DNA of 64,000 nt from Podospora pseudocomata (taxonomy: Eukaryota > Ascomycota > Sordariomycetes > Sordariales > Podosporaceae), in the NCBI RefSeq assembly GCF_035222375.1, contig NW_026946363.1, forward strand, positions 7,440,001 through 7,504,000, read 5' to 3'. A model generated the notes under the pieces. It did not search any database. It worked only from the letters and a program-made list of their open reading frames with translations, and was not told where the DNA came from. Made by a program: the position numbers and the translations under genes. Below, in pieces: positions 23,553 to 36,288 of this stretch. Every line of letters starts with the position of its first letter. Position 1 is the stretch's first letter.

Positions 23553-25408
23553 TCAGGATGAGAGCGAGTGGGCTACGGAAATGTCGTCCCTGTTCGTAAG
23601 GAGACTAAGAGACATACGTTCGACAGATTTTCTCGGTCGACTCTACTACACCCCCTACCCTGACGTGGTCTGTGATCTCTCTACCTACCTACCTAGTTTT
23701 GGGGGAAACCCTAGACTGGTTCGCGGGGGGGCTGCTTTGACGTGTAAGTGGACCGCGGCAGCAGGACCTTGCCAACCGAGCCGGACATGATGGATAGTAG
23801 ATGGGCAGAAAAAACTGCTGATGGGCAGGCAATGACAGGGAACAGGGTGATACGATGCAAGTATGGCATCTGAGTGTCCGTGGATGGGTGTACAGTACCC
23901 AGTGTGATTGGCACTCGCAACGACGAGGGGTGTGTAGAGTGGGTGGTAGAGCGATCGCACCTAAGGGCGGGTATCAACTCACACACGCCGCTCCTCTGGG
24001 TTGAAGGACCCATGTTACCCAAGAGCGTGACAGGCGGTGCGGAGCCAACCAAGGGTACCAAGCGAATCTCTCTCACACTCAACACTCTCCACCGTTCAAC
24101 GGCTTCCTGGCGTCTTGCGGACGCAGAAGCGCCACGGCCAAAAGAAGATGGCAATCGATAACCAGGATGTCCCCTGTCACTGGGTGGGTTTCCTGTTATG
24201 GCTCCCTAGCACGCACGACCGTAGGAGACGCACCTCTTTCTGGCGAGCTCTGACCTAGAGGGGTATATCAGACTCATCTATCGAAGGGTTTAGCCGTAAA
24301 CCTTGGTTCTTCCTGTTTCCTGCCTGCGGTTTCCCAATAAAATAAAAAAAACAACTCGAGATCCAGAGAGATGATGTTTTTGGGAGAGACCTGTCAACGG
24401 GCAGCCATCGTGCCTCACTAGGCTGCTTGGTGCTTCGTTGCATGCGAGGCATCGAGAAGTAGACCTGAAGCCTTTGAGGGACTCGATCTTACCTATGTCA
24501 TGCTATCGCGTGGGACAAATGAAAGAGAGCGCCAAACGCTGTCCTGCGGGTACCTTGCATGTGTGTCGGGGAAGACAGGCTCCAAACCGAAGGAGTACGA
24601 GTCTGAGGCGGAGACGATTATACGATACCGGAGCTTGATGACGACGGGTAATAGTATGTGGTTTCTGCCCTCCTTCATCAGCATGCGCAGTGCTACATGT
24701 GGCCCGGGCATGAACGAGAAGGATGCCGGTTGATGCTCAAGAACAACGAGACAAGGCACCGAAATGATGTCGATCTCGAGCTTTTCACCGCGTATCGAAG
24801 TTTGACAGGGCCTGATGAGGCTCGTTGGGAACCTGGAGCGAACCCCACGTTGTGACGTCTCTCCTCTTACCTACGACTTTCAACATCACAGCAGCCGTCA
24901 AAGTATTGGTTTCACAACACATGAATGCTCACCGCTTGCCGCCATCCTGCCATCGCATCACCCCGCGGATGTTGTGTCAGCGGCCCCCGCAAAGTCTCCC
25001 GGTTGGTTATCTTGGCCCTTTCGCCCTTTAGAGGACGGGGGGTTGCTCGCGCCGCAGCCTCAACATCCGATACATCAGCGACATTCAATCGAACGGGGAA
25101 GTCGGAATCCGATCCTGAAATTTGATATCCTACCGGACGTATGCGGCCTCACGAAATCGGGATGCAAGCTGCCTTGGCTACCCACAGTTCGACGGACTGA
25201 TGCCGTCCGCTAGATCAGACGAACTGTCCAAGCCTCTACGCTAGGGGCGATCTCGGTATGCAGCGCTGATTTTCGTGAATGCTTCACCAGTCCCGACTTG
25301 GTGGAGTGTCAGACCATCTTTTCATGCTGAACGTTGATGGAAGCCTGTCAGCGAGCTTCCACAGCCCTGTGACTTGGTGATGCGCAGCCTGAAGCCGGCC
25401 CACCGGAC

Positions 25409-25432
25409 GGTCAGGGTCAGGGTCAGGATCAG
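25409..25432. repeat. (GGTCAG)4 tandem repeat
   Basis: Three perfect GGTCAG units and one GATCAG unit are followed by GGGCCCCCCC. It superficially resembles a telomere-type hexamer but is not TTAGGG. Confidence 0.85.
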
Positions 25433-27979
25433 GGCCCCCCCGGGGAGGAATTTTCTGGTGGCCTTCTAGCGCTGTGAGCGACGGAGTAGTGCCGAGCTAG
25501 CTAGCCTCCAACCTGGAAGCCTCAGCGGGGTTTGTGGTTGCTTCACATGGCACCGTGCAGCAAAATCCTAGAGCACTCACTAGATTCGCCGTGGAACTAC
25601 CCTCATCTCCGAGACAACAGACAACAGACAACAACACACATGGCAGGGCGTGATGGCTTCATCGAAGCGCGCCGGTGACATGGTGTCTGTCGAGAACCTG
25701 GTCTCCCGTTGGCCTTGCGTTTCCCTCATGCAAGAAAGATCATCCCGCGCGCTGCAGCCCAAAAGGCGGCCCTCGTCTGACCAATTGGCACCAGTCTTGC
25801 CGCTCTGCTGACTTCAGACACATGCGACCAGTTCCAGGGACCCTCATGCAGCAGCTTGGTCTATGCGCCCGTCGGTCAACTTCACGATATCAAACTCCAC
25901 GGCCAGGATGCGCTAAGCAGGAACTCTGCTGTGTCTCTGATGGTAAACTGACAACGGAGTACCGGACAAGGACGGTGAGACAGTATCGGCCGCTGGTGCT
26001 CAATTTCTTCGCTCTTTCGTTCGTCTGCGGTTCCCCTTCCAGGCCGCCAATAATACAAAGCAGTATGAGGAAGCATATCTGAGCCGCAGAAATCTGTCGA
26101 CGGTCGGTTTGCTCAACACACAAACTGGTTTCATGCGAGTGGGCACTCTGGCGATCTGCATCCAGCGGGTATCACTCGATCTCAAGCTACAATCAGCCTC
26201 CGCAGACCGGCAACATCAGACGCCTCAGAAGCTCTCGGTGAACCATAAACCTTTGAAGAAACCAAAAGCCGATCGACCCCGAACCTCAGCTAGCTACCGT
26301 GTGGTATCATGTGGTATCATGTAATACATTCGCAGCATGGTTCGGAGAAGCAGACCGGTCAAATAACAGCAGAATAGATGGACAAAACACATGTTTGCGG
26401 GGCGTCATGGCATCGCAACCGCATCGTGTTGCCGGCAACCGGATGCGCACTGACGTTTGTCCAAACCCACCACTTCATCAGGGGACACTTTGGAGACGCT
26501 CGAATCGTTTCTGAATATCGTCATTCCCATCAAGCCATTATCAGGTAATCTCCAGCTGGGGGAGGGACTGCTGAAAGCGATACCAGTTAATCTACGCGAC
26601 CCTACCATCTACCTCGGTATGGGATAGACTCGATGGTTCAAGGTTGCGTTCGCTTCCGAGTAGCCAAGAGGTTGCAGAATCTCAACGTCTTTCTGCAGCT
26701 CTAACCAGACCGGGCCCAGATGGTAGTCCAGCGTTTGCCGAGAGGTCTTTCCCGCCATACTCCGTACAGTTCTCTCTTCTTCCCACTCCCCAGAGACTGG
26801 ATGAATGACGGAAGTGGGATTGCGTGCATAAGTTGTGACAAAACCCGAGCAGATCATGTTCAAGACACCCTCGCCGTTCCTGCCCCTCCTCTCCACACCC
26901 TCGTCAGCTGGCTTCCTACACAAGATTTTTGAACATCCACTTGTCCGATCAGATCCGGTTAATCATGGACCATGTCACGCTTCACTTGGAAAATATGTTG
27001 CACGGGAATGACAAATCGCATGGATGGCACCGGGCAGAGCTGTTCTTATTCCGCTGATTCCAGCCTCGACTCGACCAAAGTACTTTGACGCACAAGCTGT
27101 GATGTCGATTGCAGGACACCCGAAGTGAAACCGGTGGGCCTGGTTCTTTGCTACTACGCTATTCGAGCGGGCAGGCAGCTCGATGAGCCGACATACCGGT
27201 CGGTCGTCAGATGTAACCTTCACCACTCGCCGGGCGATGCGGCGTGGGTTGCCGTGAAAAGACTGAGCCGCTGTCAGCTAGGTAATCTCAGCTCGTGCTC
27301 ATCAAATCCCGGAATCACAGAGCAACCGTACATGATATGTGCGACGACGTCTGGATAGCCAAAACCAAAAAAAAACCAAAAAAAAAAAACCGTGTGTGTA
27401 CACCGCACTCTCTGTGGTCTTCCTCCCAACACAACTCGCTTGGCCTCGGACCTGACCTCCGTGCGCCGAATATTCCACAAAGGGAAGATATGGAAAAAGC
27501 TTTTCGCCATCTCCCACCAATTGCCAGACCTCGACACATCTTGCACACAAACAGACGTAAACCTTTCAGAAACACCATCTCGCACAGGGCACGAAGCTAC
27601 AGGAGAGCTCCCGTTCAGAGGCGCGCCAATCCTGGCTGGAATTGTTGGCGCTGGCCCGTCCCGCCCTCTCACAGCTCCCGCGAAACCGGAACCAAGCTCT
27701 GCCCAAAAAGCCACAAAGTTTAGTTGGATGTATGTCTGTGCGTATGATGTTCCAGTTTGTGACCGATCATTTTGTAATCTTTTGTTGTCACTCGACCGAA
27801 TGGGAAGGCTAATGCTGGGTATGAACTTGTAAACCCGGGCGGACCTGGTCTGACTTGCCGGGACTCGGCCGTGGTCTTTTGAACCCCCCAAGTGGGAATG
27901 ATGACACCAGGTTTCACGATCTAACAGCACAGCACCCAAAAGAGCAGCAACACACGACATGTCTAACCCTGTTTATCCC

Positions 27980-28028
27980 TTTTTTCTTTCTTTCTTTCTT
28001 TCTTTCTCTATAGCCCCCCCCCCCCCCC
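27980..28028. repeat. (TTTC)n plus poly-C tract
   Basis: A run of TTTC units, then CTATAG, then about 15 consecutive C bases. Confidence 0.85.
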
Positions 28029-28632
28029 AACCCAACCCCATTCCCAGTAATTCCTCCATGCCCTTCCCCCAGATAGCACAATCTCTCCCAAGCAGGCTGG
28101 GGTCGTTGTCTCTGAATCCACTCCTCCAGTTGCAAACCAGCAAACCTCCGGATCCGTTGTTTCTTGAACCATGGGTGCCGCCTTTTCATCTTTCCTCTCT
28201 TTGGCTCTTTTCCACCCTCGGCCGGCCTTCCCGGCCTGACCGTACCTATAGTCCTCGAAAAAGTAAACACCACCCTCCCCTTGCACGACGTCCAAGCAAA
28301 CGCAACCAAAGACGCTTTGTCGTGTGTCTTTGCATTGGAGGTCCACATCGAGCAGAGAAAAAGACGCCGCTTACTCAGTTGACCTCCTATCTCATGAATG
28401 CACCGGCCGGTGTGGTTCCCTACGCAACCGATCCTTTTTGCAACACATACACCCGTCCGTCTCCATTCCCAGAGCCCAGAGGCAATGCCAGATTGCCTAA
28501 TCGAGACAAAAACGCTCTCCTGGTTTCCCAAGCCTTTCCCACCCCGGCTTAGGCTCAGCTGTTACTACTTTATCCCTGACAAGGCTAACAACAATGAAAA
28601 GCTGAAGGATCTTCGATGATGCTTGTGCGCAA

Positions 28633-28653
28633 GAAAAAAAAAAAAAAAAAAAA
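28633..28653. repeat. Poly-A tract
   Basis: About 20 consecutive A bases. Confidence 0.9.
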
Positions 28654-28815
28654 GGAAGGAAAGAAAAAACACGCTAAACGGCCCTCTTTAGGCGGAACTT
28701 CGGGACTCGTCACCACCATCCTCCACTTGCTTCGTATTTACATACACCAAAATCTCCACTCTCAACCAGGAAAACAAGAAGGCAAGACAAAAAGGCAAGC
28801 CACCATGGTTGACAT

Positions 28816-28822
28816 CACACAC

Positions 28823-28860
<38 letters not shown>
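28816..28860. repeat. (AC)n microsatellite
   Basis: An AC repeat of about 45 bp with one ACGC interruption. It is the longest dinucleotide repeat in the window. Confidence 0.92.
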
Positions 28861-28862
<2 letters not shown>

Positions 28863-29302
28863 TCACCGTTATCCGTTCCGCAGAGCATGAACCTAGTAAA
28901 AGCGTGCCAAGTTGGTGTGACTTTTGTGATCGATCAACCTAGTGCACCCACACCCCGGTCTAGTTCGCTTCAGATATAACTCCCGGGCCGTTAAGTGACA
29001 CTTTTCTCTTTGCTGGGACCGCCTGCCTAGTGGAGGGGGGTGTGAGAATGACGAGTGACTGAATCTGTGCGGTGTTGGGTGATTCGGGCCGGCCCACTGA
29101 ACGACAACAGGTTACTTGACAGGCAACGACTTCCGATCCAGGGGCGCGATGAAAAGACGAGTGGGCTGAGGATGCGATCCAGACCAATCCACACCCCCAA
29201 CCCACGCACATCATGATGTACATCAGTCGAGACAACAAGCTTCCCCCTATCCTGTTCTTTCTTCCCCACCCGCCCCGTCCCCTACCCGTGCGGCGCGGTA
29301 GT

Positions 29303-32300
29303 TTACAGCTTGTCGTCAGCAGCAGCTCCCGGCTTTGGGTCGCTTGTCTCGAGGGTGGCGGTCATGTTACTAGCAGCGGCGGCGGCCACAGGTGTGGGTA
29401 CAGGTGTAGACGCATCCGCACCCTCTTCCGCCGCTTCTTCGGCTTGTCCTTCCTTGATCTCGCCCGCCTTTGGGGTGGCGACGACAGTAGCGACAGATTC
29501 ATTCGTCGGCGTGGCAGTCTCCACCTCATCAGTGGTAGCAGCAGTGGTGATGGTGGTGCTTTCGGAAGCGGCAGCAGCGTCCCCCGTGGTTTCAGCTGTA
29601 TTATCAAGAGGACCAGTAGTGGTGGCGGCGGCATGTTCAACCGTCTTCATCTCCAGGCCTTCCTTCTCGCCACCTTCAGCTCCACCGGTTGAACCAGGAG
29701 TAGCTACGTTCTCGTCACCGTTGTGCTGCTTCTCTTGGAACGTAAAGGCATCCGATAGGTTGACTGCCAAAAAGGTCTTGGGCAATTTGACTCTGAATGG
29801 ACAAGCACGCGTTAGCAAATCCACAAATATAAGCCTCTGATATATGCCCAACGTGACCAACGAGATCACCAAAACCAAGGAACCAAAGGTTGGTCCTGTT
29901 TGGGTTGACCGACCGGCCCTCTGATACAGGTCCGACATGGCATGACATGATGCGAAGGGGCTAACGGGGGGATGGGAGATGCGGAGCAAAGGAAGAGCAT
30001 CCAAAGCCCAACAAACAGAATGACAAAGAAAGCAAAAAATAGGAACTTACTGATGGAACTTTGCCCTCAACGTCTCAATAACAAACATCCAGTCGGCATG
30101 AGCCGTCAGGCTTCTCCTGGGCGCGCACCCAATGCAGTGCTTGCTGTCGAGCTGCACATCCAGCGGGTCGAATACATGACAGCCGGGGCTAATGGTAATC
30201 TTGATGCTGTAGTTGAACACGGGCGTGCCCTCGGCGTCAATGGGCGGGTTGGCCGGCATCTCGTACAGTTCAAAGGAGATCTGCGACAGGTAGTCCAGTT
30301 CCGGGATCGTGGCCCGCTTGATCTTAGTCTCGAGGCCGCCCTCCAGAATGCAGTTGAGCAGCGTGTAAATGTGAGATTCCTTTGTGAAATAGATGAACGA
30401 CTTGGCCTCCTCGGACGCCTGCATGTCCTCGAGGTCCTGGACGATTTCCTTGAGCAAGGGGAGCGAGGTCAGAAGACCGATCTCAAGCTTCTCGCTGTCC
30501 GAGATGCCGTATTCCTGCGGGCAGATGAAATCGAAGAGAACCTTGGCCAGCTGGTACAGCTCCCGAAGGGGCTCGAATCGGGCGTCGGTTTTGGCCTTTG
30601 TCTGGCTGTTGCCGCGGTGAAGGTGAAAGTACCTCTCTGGAAGCTCAGCGTCAACATTGCTCGAGGGTCGCAGGCCGTTGAGGAACGACCTCCTACGGAA
30701 GATCCGCTTCACAGCCTTGTGGCCCTCCTTCTCAATTTTCTCACTAAGACTCGAAGCTGACCTCTCTGTTTTAGTCTCCTCTGGCAGAGGTGTCGTTCGA
30801 ACACTATCCTCCGAATCCTTTCCGCTGGCGATCGCCGGCACAGAGCTGGATGCCGTTGCCGACGCGGTTGACGTCTTCCCGTTGGACGACGACGACGACG
30901 AAGATGCCGCTGGCGACGGACCTTTTCCAAAATTGGTCTTGTACTCATCTTCAAGCATGTTCTTTGGTGGCGCAAACACCCACTCGAGGAACTGGCGATT
31001 ATGGAGGGCATCAAACTTCATGGTATCATAGAGCTCCGAGATCTTGCTCGGATCAACCTTCTCGCCATCGCAGAACTCGGCGAAGAGTTTCTCCCAGCGC
31101 TCTTTGAACAGCTCCGCATCCTCACCGCAGCACCACCTCGCCTGGATGCCCGTCACCGCATTAGCCTGCGACAAGGAACCAACCGATGCAAGCGACGAGA
31201 TTGACACACCAGAGGTGGAGTTCCCATCGGCGGTGCCCTTATCACCAGAAGAGGGGTTGTTGATGGCGTTCAGCGAGTTCACTGCACCACTATACAGCTT
31301 CGCGTAGTTGTGCTGCATGACCTTGCGGTGGAAGTTCATCAGCTGCACCACCCTCGTCTGCACCTCGGCCGGCTCAGGCATGTTGTCTGGCCAAGCGAAC
31401 TGAGGCGGCCTCTCGTTGCCCTTCCGAAGAAGCCCCTTAAGCTTCTTCTTCACCTTGTCCATCTCGTCCTTGGCCGCGTTGGAATCATCCAAAAGATCCT
31501 TACGAATGGTGATGAAATCCTCGGGCACATCCTTCTTGTTGAGGAAGCTGGCCGCCCAGATCTGAGCCGAAGTCACGACGCGACGCTCCGAGGAGCTGAA
31601 GACATGAACCTCATCGAGAACCTCGCGGTTCATGAGACCCAAGTCACTGCGCATGCTTTCGCCGAGCTCCTGCGCTTGGTAGCGAGCAGAGTGCGTGGGC
31701 TCGCCGCCCCATTTGACAATGAGCTGGAGTTTGTCGAGAACGAGGCTTTCTTCCGCGGCGGTGAACTTGGACATCGTGACGCCTGACAGAGAATCATGGC
31801 GCTTAGGCGACCTCCGGGTCTTGTACGCATCGCCGTCGGCCTTGTCACCTTCGCCCTCGGTCTCAGTCTGGAGTGGGTGGTCCTCCTCCTTCATTGTGTC
31901 GATTTCGTTCTTGTTCTCAGTCTTGCCGTCATCTTCAGCCGAAGTGTCGCTCTTCTTGTCCTTCTTCTTCTCCTTGTCCTCTGGCTTCTTCCGGAACATG
32001 GGTTTAATCTGAACCTTGGTGCCGGCCCAGCTGCCCTTCTTGATGAGCACGTTGCGGAGAGCTTTGAGCTTGTTGCGGTCTTCAACACCCTCCCTCATTG
32101 CCACATCCACGGCATCGAGGACACTGGCAAGGGCAGGCTCGCCGATGAGAAGAACCTCTTCTTGATGGCCCTTGAGAAGCTCAATGAACGGCGCAGTGTG
32201 GAAAGTGAACTTGTACTTTTGCTTTGGCGTTCGGTCCGCGTGACGAATGACGGACACGACACCTTTGAGCTTCCAACTCGGTTTGGGGGGCGGTGGAGGA

Positions 32301-34891
32301 GGAGGTTCTTGGTCATCTTGGACGGCGGTAACGGTTGTCGGCGTGTCAACCTGCATGACAGAAGGCGCCGCAGAAACAGTCGAGGGGGCAGTAGAAGGTA
32401 CACTGTCAGCCACCGAAGACGAGAACTGACTGGCCAAGGGACTAGCAGGTATGCTCCCGTATTTCGAGTCTCCCTTGATCGTGATTGTCTGGCTGCTAAC
32501 CACCTCACCTGGCACCTCCCTGGCCACAGCTGGCTTGTCCATACTTGCCCTGCTTTGCGCCTGCTGGGCAGCCACATGGGCGACCAACTCCCTCTCCTTA
32601 TTCGCGTACGCCGCACGAACCGCCATGCTGGCCGCCATAGGGTCCACGTCGGAGATCGCAGGCGATGGAATGGGAGGGGTGAGTCCCTCCTTGCGAAGCT
32701 TCTCTTTGATGAAGATCTCCTTGAGAATGTTGGCGCAGTGATCGTAGTAATCATCATTATCCTTGACGAAACTCCAACCGTTGACGTCGATTACGTAGCT
32801 CTTCCCGCCGGCGCGCAAAAAGTCGAAACCGCAAACGCGCTGACCAAACGTGGTACTGATCTTGCTGGCGATCTCCTTTTCCTCGGCGCTCAACCCTGTG
32901 ACGTACCGGACCTCTTTTCCGTGCGTGTTACGCCTCACCACGCCGTCCACCACTGGCGATTTTCTCGTCTCTGCGTGGCAGTATGTTGGCCCAACCGTGT
33001 AAGCTTTTACATCTTCAGCATTGTCAACTTGCATAAAGCGTTCATAGATGAAACTCTCCTCGGGATGGGTGATGCACCTCGGGACAGATAGTCCCTCGAC
33101 ATACTCGCTGCTCTTGTTGCCAATCTTCCGGAAAAGCTTCCTTGCGCCGCCGCCTGCGGAAGAAGGGAAATAGATGATGATGTTGTGGTCCTCACCGCTG
33201 GTTGGCTTCTCGACAAATGGCTTCTTGATCAAGGTTCCGTCAACGGACAGGATGTCACCACCATCCAGCAGCTCAACCTTGCGGGGAGCAGCTGCTCTGG
33301 CGGCCTCCGGGTCAGGATCCGTGGGCTCGAAGACGATCCCACTAATGTCCTTGATGTGCTTACACACGTCAGGTGTAAGAAGTTGGGGGCCGCCATCACG
33401 GTTGACTTCAATTCTTTGGGGAGTGGGGACGTTGATTCTATCCAACAGTCTCAAGCACAGCCTTCTGTCCCAAAGAATCTTTTGCATAGGCACATCGTTG
33501 ACACAGAAAGGTTTTCTGGCCTTGACGTACGCGATGGCCTTGTCAAGCGGGAAACCGTCCGAGTAGAATGAGATCAGGTAATCGCAGATGGGCCAGTTCT
33601 CAATGGACTCGTCAAGAATAACCTTGTCCCCAAATACACAGACGTCGAATTCGCGGTTCTGAATCAGGCGGTTCAAGATATTTCTACTAGGCTTGCTCCG
33701 GGCTTTCACGTCCAGCGCGCAGACGCCGATGACGCCCCAGGGAGCGGGCCTAGGTTCTTCCTTCTCTCCGCGGTGGTGATGATGGGAAACGACACGGTCT
33801 CCGCTAGGGCTGTGGCTGCTGGCCGCGGTACTACCGCTGAACCTGCGCTTGGCCCGGCTTCGCGATCGAGTAGGTTGAGGACGAGGAGTAGGGGTTGTTC
33901 CTGTTTTCTGCTGCGTATCGCCACTTGCTTGAGATTGTTGACCAGTCGTCTTCCCTATATCACCAACAGTTTGACCTCTCGCCTCCCGAGGAGCAAGCTG
34001 AAGGGCACCCTGATGGGATCCCTGACTTCCCGTGGTAACTGTGACGTTCGACATGGTCGCTTCAGGCTGGGCCGCCTTATTGGTAGCCATGATGCCAGAC
34101 ACTGACCGATGGCCAGGGACGCCAGAGATGCTATTGTTATCGCTTCCGTTGGCAGAAGCAGCTGAGCTGATGACTCCGCGAGCAGAGGCAAGACTATAAA
34201 TCGACCCAATGCTCACGCGGTTGCTGACGCTTGCGCCGGCCTCGGAAAAGGAAGAGCGGGCGCTGCGGTAGGCGGGTTCTGGTAGTTGGTTGTGGCGATA
34301 CAAGCCTGTCTCGCTCTGAGTGCTGGGCAACAGGCGAGGGGTCTCGGATTCTTCAATGGCGGTTGCCGAAGAAGAATCTGCAAAATCTCGAGGGGAATAA
34401 GGTTGCTCGGAGGAATTGGTTGGGACACGGCGGAGGCTGGTGGCGTCTTCGCTCCAGGCGTCGGAATGGGATGAGTCTCGACGGACAAGATGACCTTGGG
34501 CTGGCAGATGGGCTTTCAACGCTTGGTGAGTAATAGCCGTGGAAGGTGGGGGCATGGAGAGATTCGTGCGGTCAACGTGGGCCTCCGCGAGAGTTGTTCC
34601 AGGATCGGCCTGCTTGCTCTTGCGGTTGGTAAGACTGGCGAGAGAAGACGAGGAGAGGTTGCGCATATGGAAGCTGGTTCGGTGCGTTCTAGTTCTCACC
34701 GGCGAAACTGGTGCTGGTGGCGGCGCGCCTGCCGGTGTGACTGCTGGCGACGTTGAGTTTGCAGCTGGCTCTGCCTGTCCTTGCTCTTTTCCCTTTTCTT
34801 GTGGTGTAAAGTATCCGTTCACCGGCTCTGTGGACTCCACCGATGATAGGCCTGCTTCGTCAAGCTTCGACTTGTCAGAGTTTGTGTCCAT
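29303..34891 (-). CDS. Vip1/Asp1-type diphosphoinositol polyphosphate kinase-phosphatase
   Basis: Exons (minus strand) 34891-30051 and 29792-29303 join to 1776 aa. The start is the first real ATG in the frame (MDTNSDKSK); the frame extends upstream without an ATG. Residues 1 to about 380 are Ser/Thr/Pro-rich and disordered. About 380-720 is the ATP-grasp kinase ([40 protein letters not shown], and the metal-binding GFDFLR and [11 protein letters not shown]). From about 884, [13 protein letters not shown] opens a histidine-acid-phosphatase domain that reaches about 1615, with inserted acidic and poly-Ser segments. The splice joins [18 protein letters not shown], a conserved block spanning the junction. 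Vip1 enzymes add and remove the 1-position pyrophosphate on inositol polyphosphates in the cytosol; they act on microtubules, morphogenesis and phosphate signalling. The last ~150 residues form an Ala/Thr-rich tail. Confidence 0.9.
29793..30050 (-). other. Intron of the VIP1 gene (258 bp)
   Basis: Donor GTAAGT follows ...TTCCATCA, and acceptor CCATTCAG follows a GCTAAC branch site. The split codon CA|A restores FHQVKLPKTF. It is much longer than the other introns in the window. Confidence 0.82.
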
Positions 34892-36288
34892 GGCTAGGAC
34901 AGAAAATGCGGGCACCGGAACGAGTTCGAGCTTCTTCCTTTGGGTTGGCACGGCACTCTCGGTGTGCGGCTTGCTGGTTCCTGGAAGGGAACAAAAGAAC
35001 GAGAGGCTTCAGGGGGAAGGGAGGCTCAAAGAGACGTGTTTGTGGACGGTCTGGAAATGCTCGATACCGAAATGCTACCAGTCAGATAAGACTGACACGA
35101 CGGGGATTTTTATGGTACAAGAATGGTCAATCGATACTGACAAGATGTGGCAATAAACGGTCTAGAGCTGACTTTCTACCAAGCAATAGGAAGAAACAAA
35201 ACAGAAGCAGAACGAAAAACAAGAACGCCAAACACTTTTGTTTTGTGCCAGTCCCTGCCGCAATCCGATTCCGCTCTGGGGTGCCGTCTGTTCCACGTGA
35301 AAATGAAAGAGTCTGGGGCAGTAGTGGCCCAGCCAAGCAGTGGCATCCGTAGATTCTCTTCAATGGCGAATGGCCAATGCGAATGGAAGGGGCCGAGAGA
35401 AGGGCACGAAAGCTGATGGCCAGACTGCCACGACTGGCCTCGCTGGGCTCTCTGGATGGGCCAACCCGGCTCCCGAATCGTGGTTGCACTGCTGCCAACC
35501 AGGGCTATTTTTTCCCTGGCGGGGCAATTTGGAAACCTGGGAGGGGCACACAAAGCATGATGACGCCCTGGCCCGCAGAGCACGAGCCAACATGTGTCAT
35601 TGGGATGGTGGGGCATCTGTCTTTAATCTTGTCTCTGTTTCCGTTCGCATTGATGGGACATGCTGTCTCAACCCTGAGGGGTATTCTCATGTTCCATCTG
35701 CAAGTGATTCCTCCCACAGTCTTCAGCAGTTTGCATCGCCAATGCCTCAGATTTGCGGTCTGTGGCCACAAGGTGTCATATTGAGTGCTGTGCGTAACGG
35801 GTAAGTGCTCGCGTGACCCGCTGGGTTGTCATCCGCTACTCTGGTGTCATGTCGAGCTCCCATAGGCCAAGCGGTTTGGCTTGTCCTAGGAAAACAGGCG
35901 GTGAAGAAGCTTTCGGCTGGCTTGCATGAAGCCCCTGTCATGGTTCAGATTCTCGATTATGGCGTCGAAAAACTGCCATGTTCGTGTGTTAATCCGGAGC
36001 GGGGGTGCCTGCCGGCCGGCGGTGTGTCTTGGCATATGTCTTCGGCACCCTCGACCCGGCCTGGGGTCGGTGTTCGGTGGTTGTGGGGCCGATCGAAAAT
36101 GTTTGGGTGGGGTCCCAAGTCCCCTTTCCCATGTGTGGCTGAAAATTTCTGGACGGGCTTGGTTCAGCGAGGCTGCTGCTGTAAGAAAACTTCCATCACC
36201 AATATTTTACTCGCGACAAAGGCCATTGGCAGCGTATACAGTGGTTTTTTGTGATAGAAAGCTCCTCGCGAGCTGCAACGCGACAACC
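34892..36288. promoter_or_regulatory. Divergent intergenic region between VIP1 and UTP21
   Basis: A spacer of about 1.4 kb holds both promoters. No protein-like open frame is seen. A GGCCAAT element occurs near 35371. No TATA box could be assigned with confidence. Confidence 0.55.

Larger units (their letters stand above)
16103..29302. other. Gene desert of about 13.2 kb
   Basis: I find no open frame with recognisable protein character, no exon chain with consistent splice signals, and no tRNA-like B box with a pairing stem. Base composition looks balanced and not strongly TA-biased, so this does not resemble heavily RIP-mutated transposon debris. The region carries many microsatellites and pyrimidine-rich or G-rich tracts. 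Parts of it (about 19.4-20.2, 21-22.5 and 27.4-28.9 kb) look like promoter or leader DNA of filamentous fungi. Long non-coding transcripts or long untranslated regions are possible but cannot be shown from sequence. Confidence 0.6.

Noticed and set aside
16103-29302. RIP-degraded transposon remnants as an explanation of the desert
   Set aside because: The sequence is not visibly enriched in TA or depleted in CA/TG, and no reverse-transcriptase or transposase fragments are readable in any frame. A computed RIP index would settle this.
29972-30760. 262-codon frame antisense to the VIP1 phosphatase domain
   Set aside because: Mirror of conserved coding sequence; no independent evidence.
31796-33091. 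431-codon frame antisense to VIP1
   Set aside because: It lies entirely inside the conserved coding exon of VIP1 on the opposite strand; it is a shadow caused by G/C-ending codon use.
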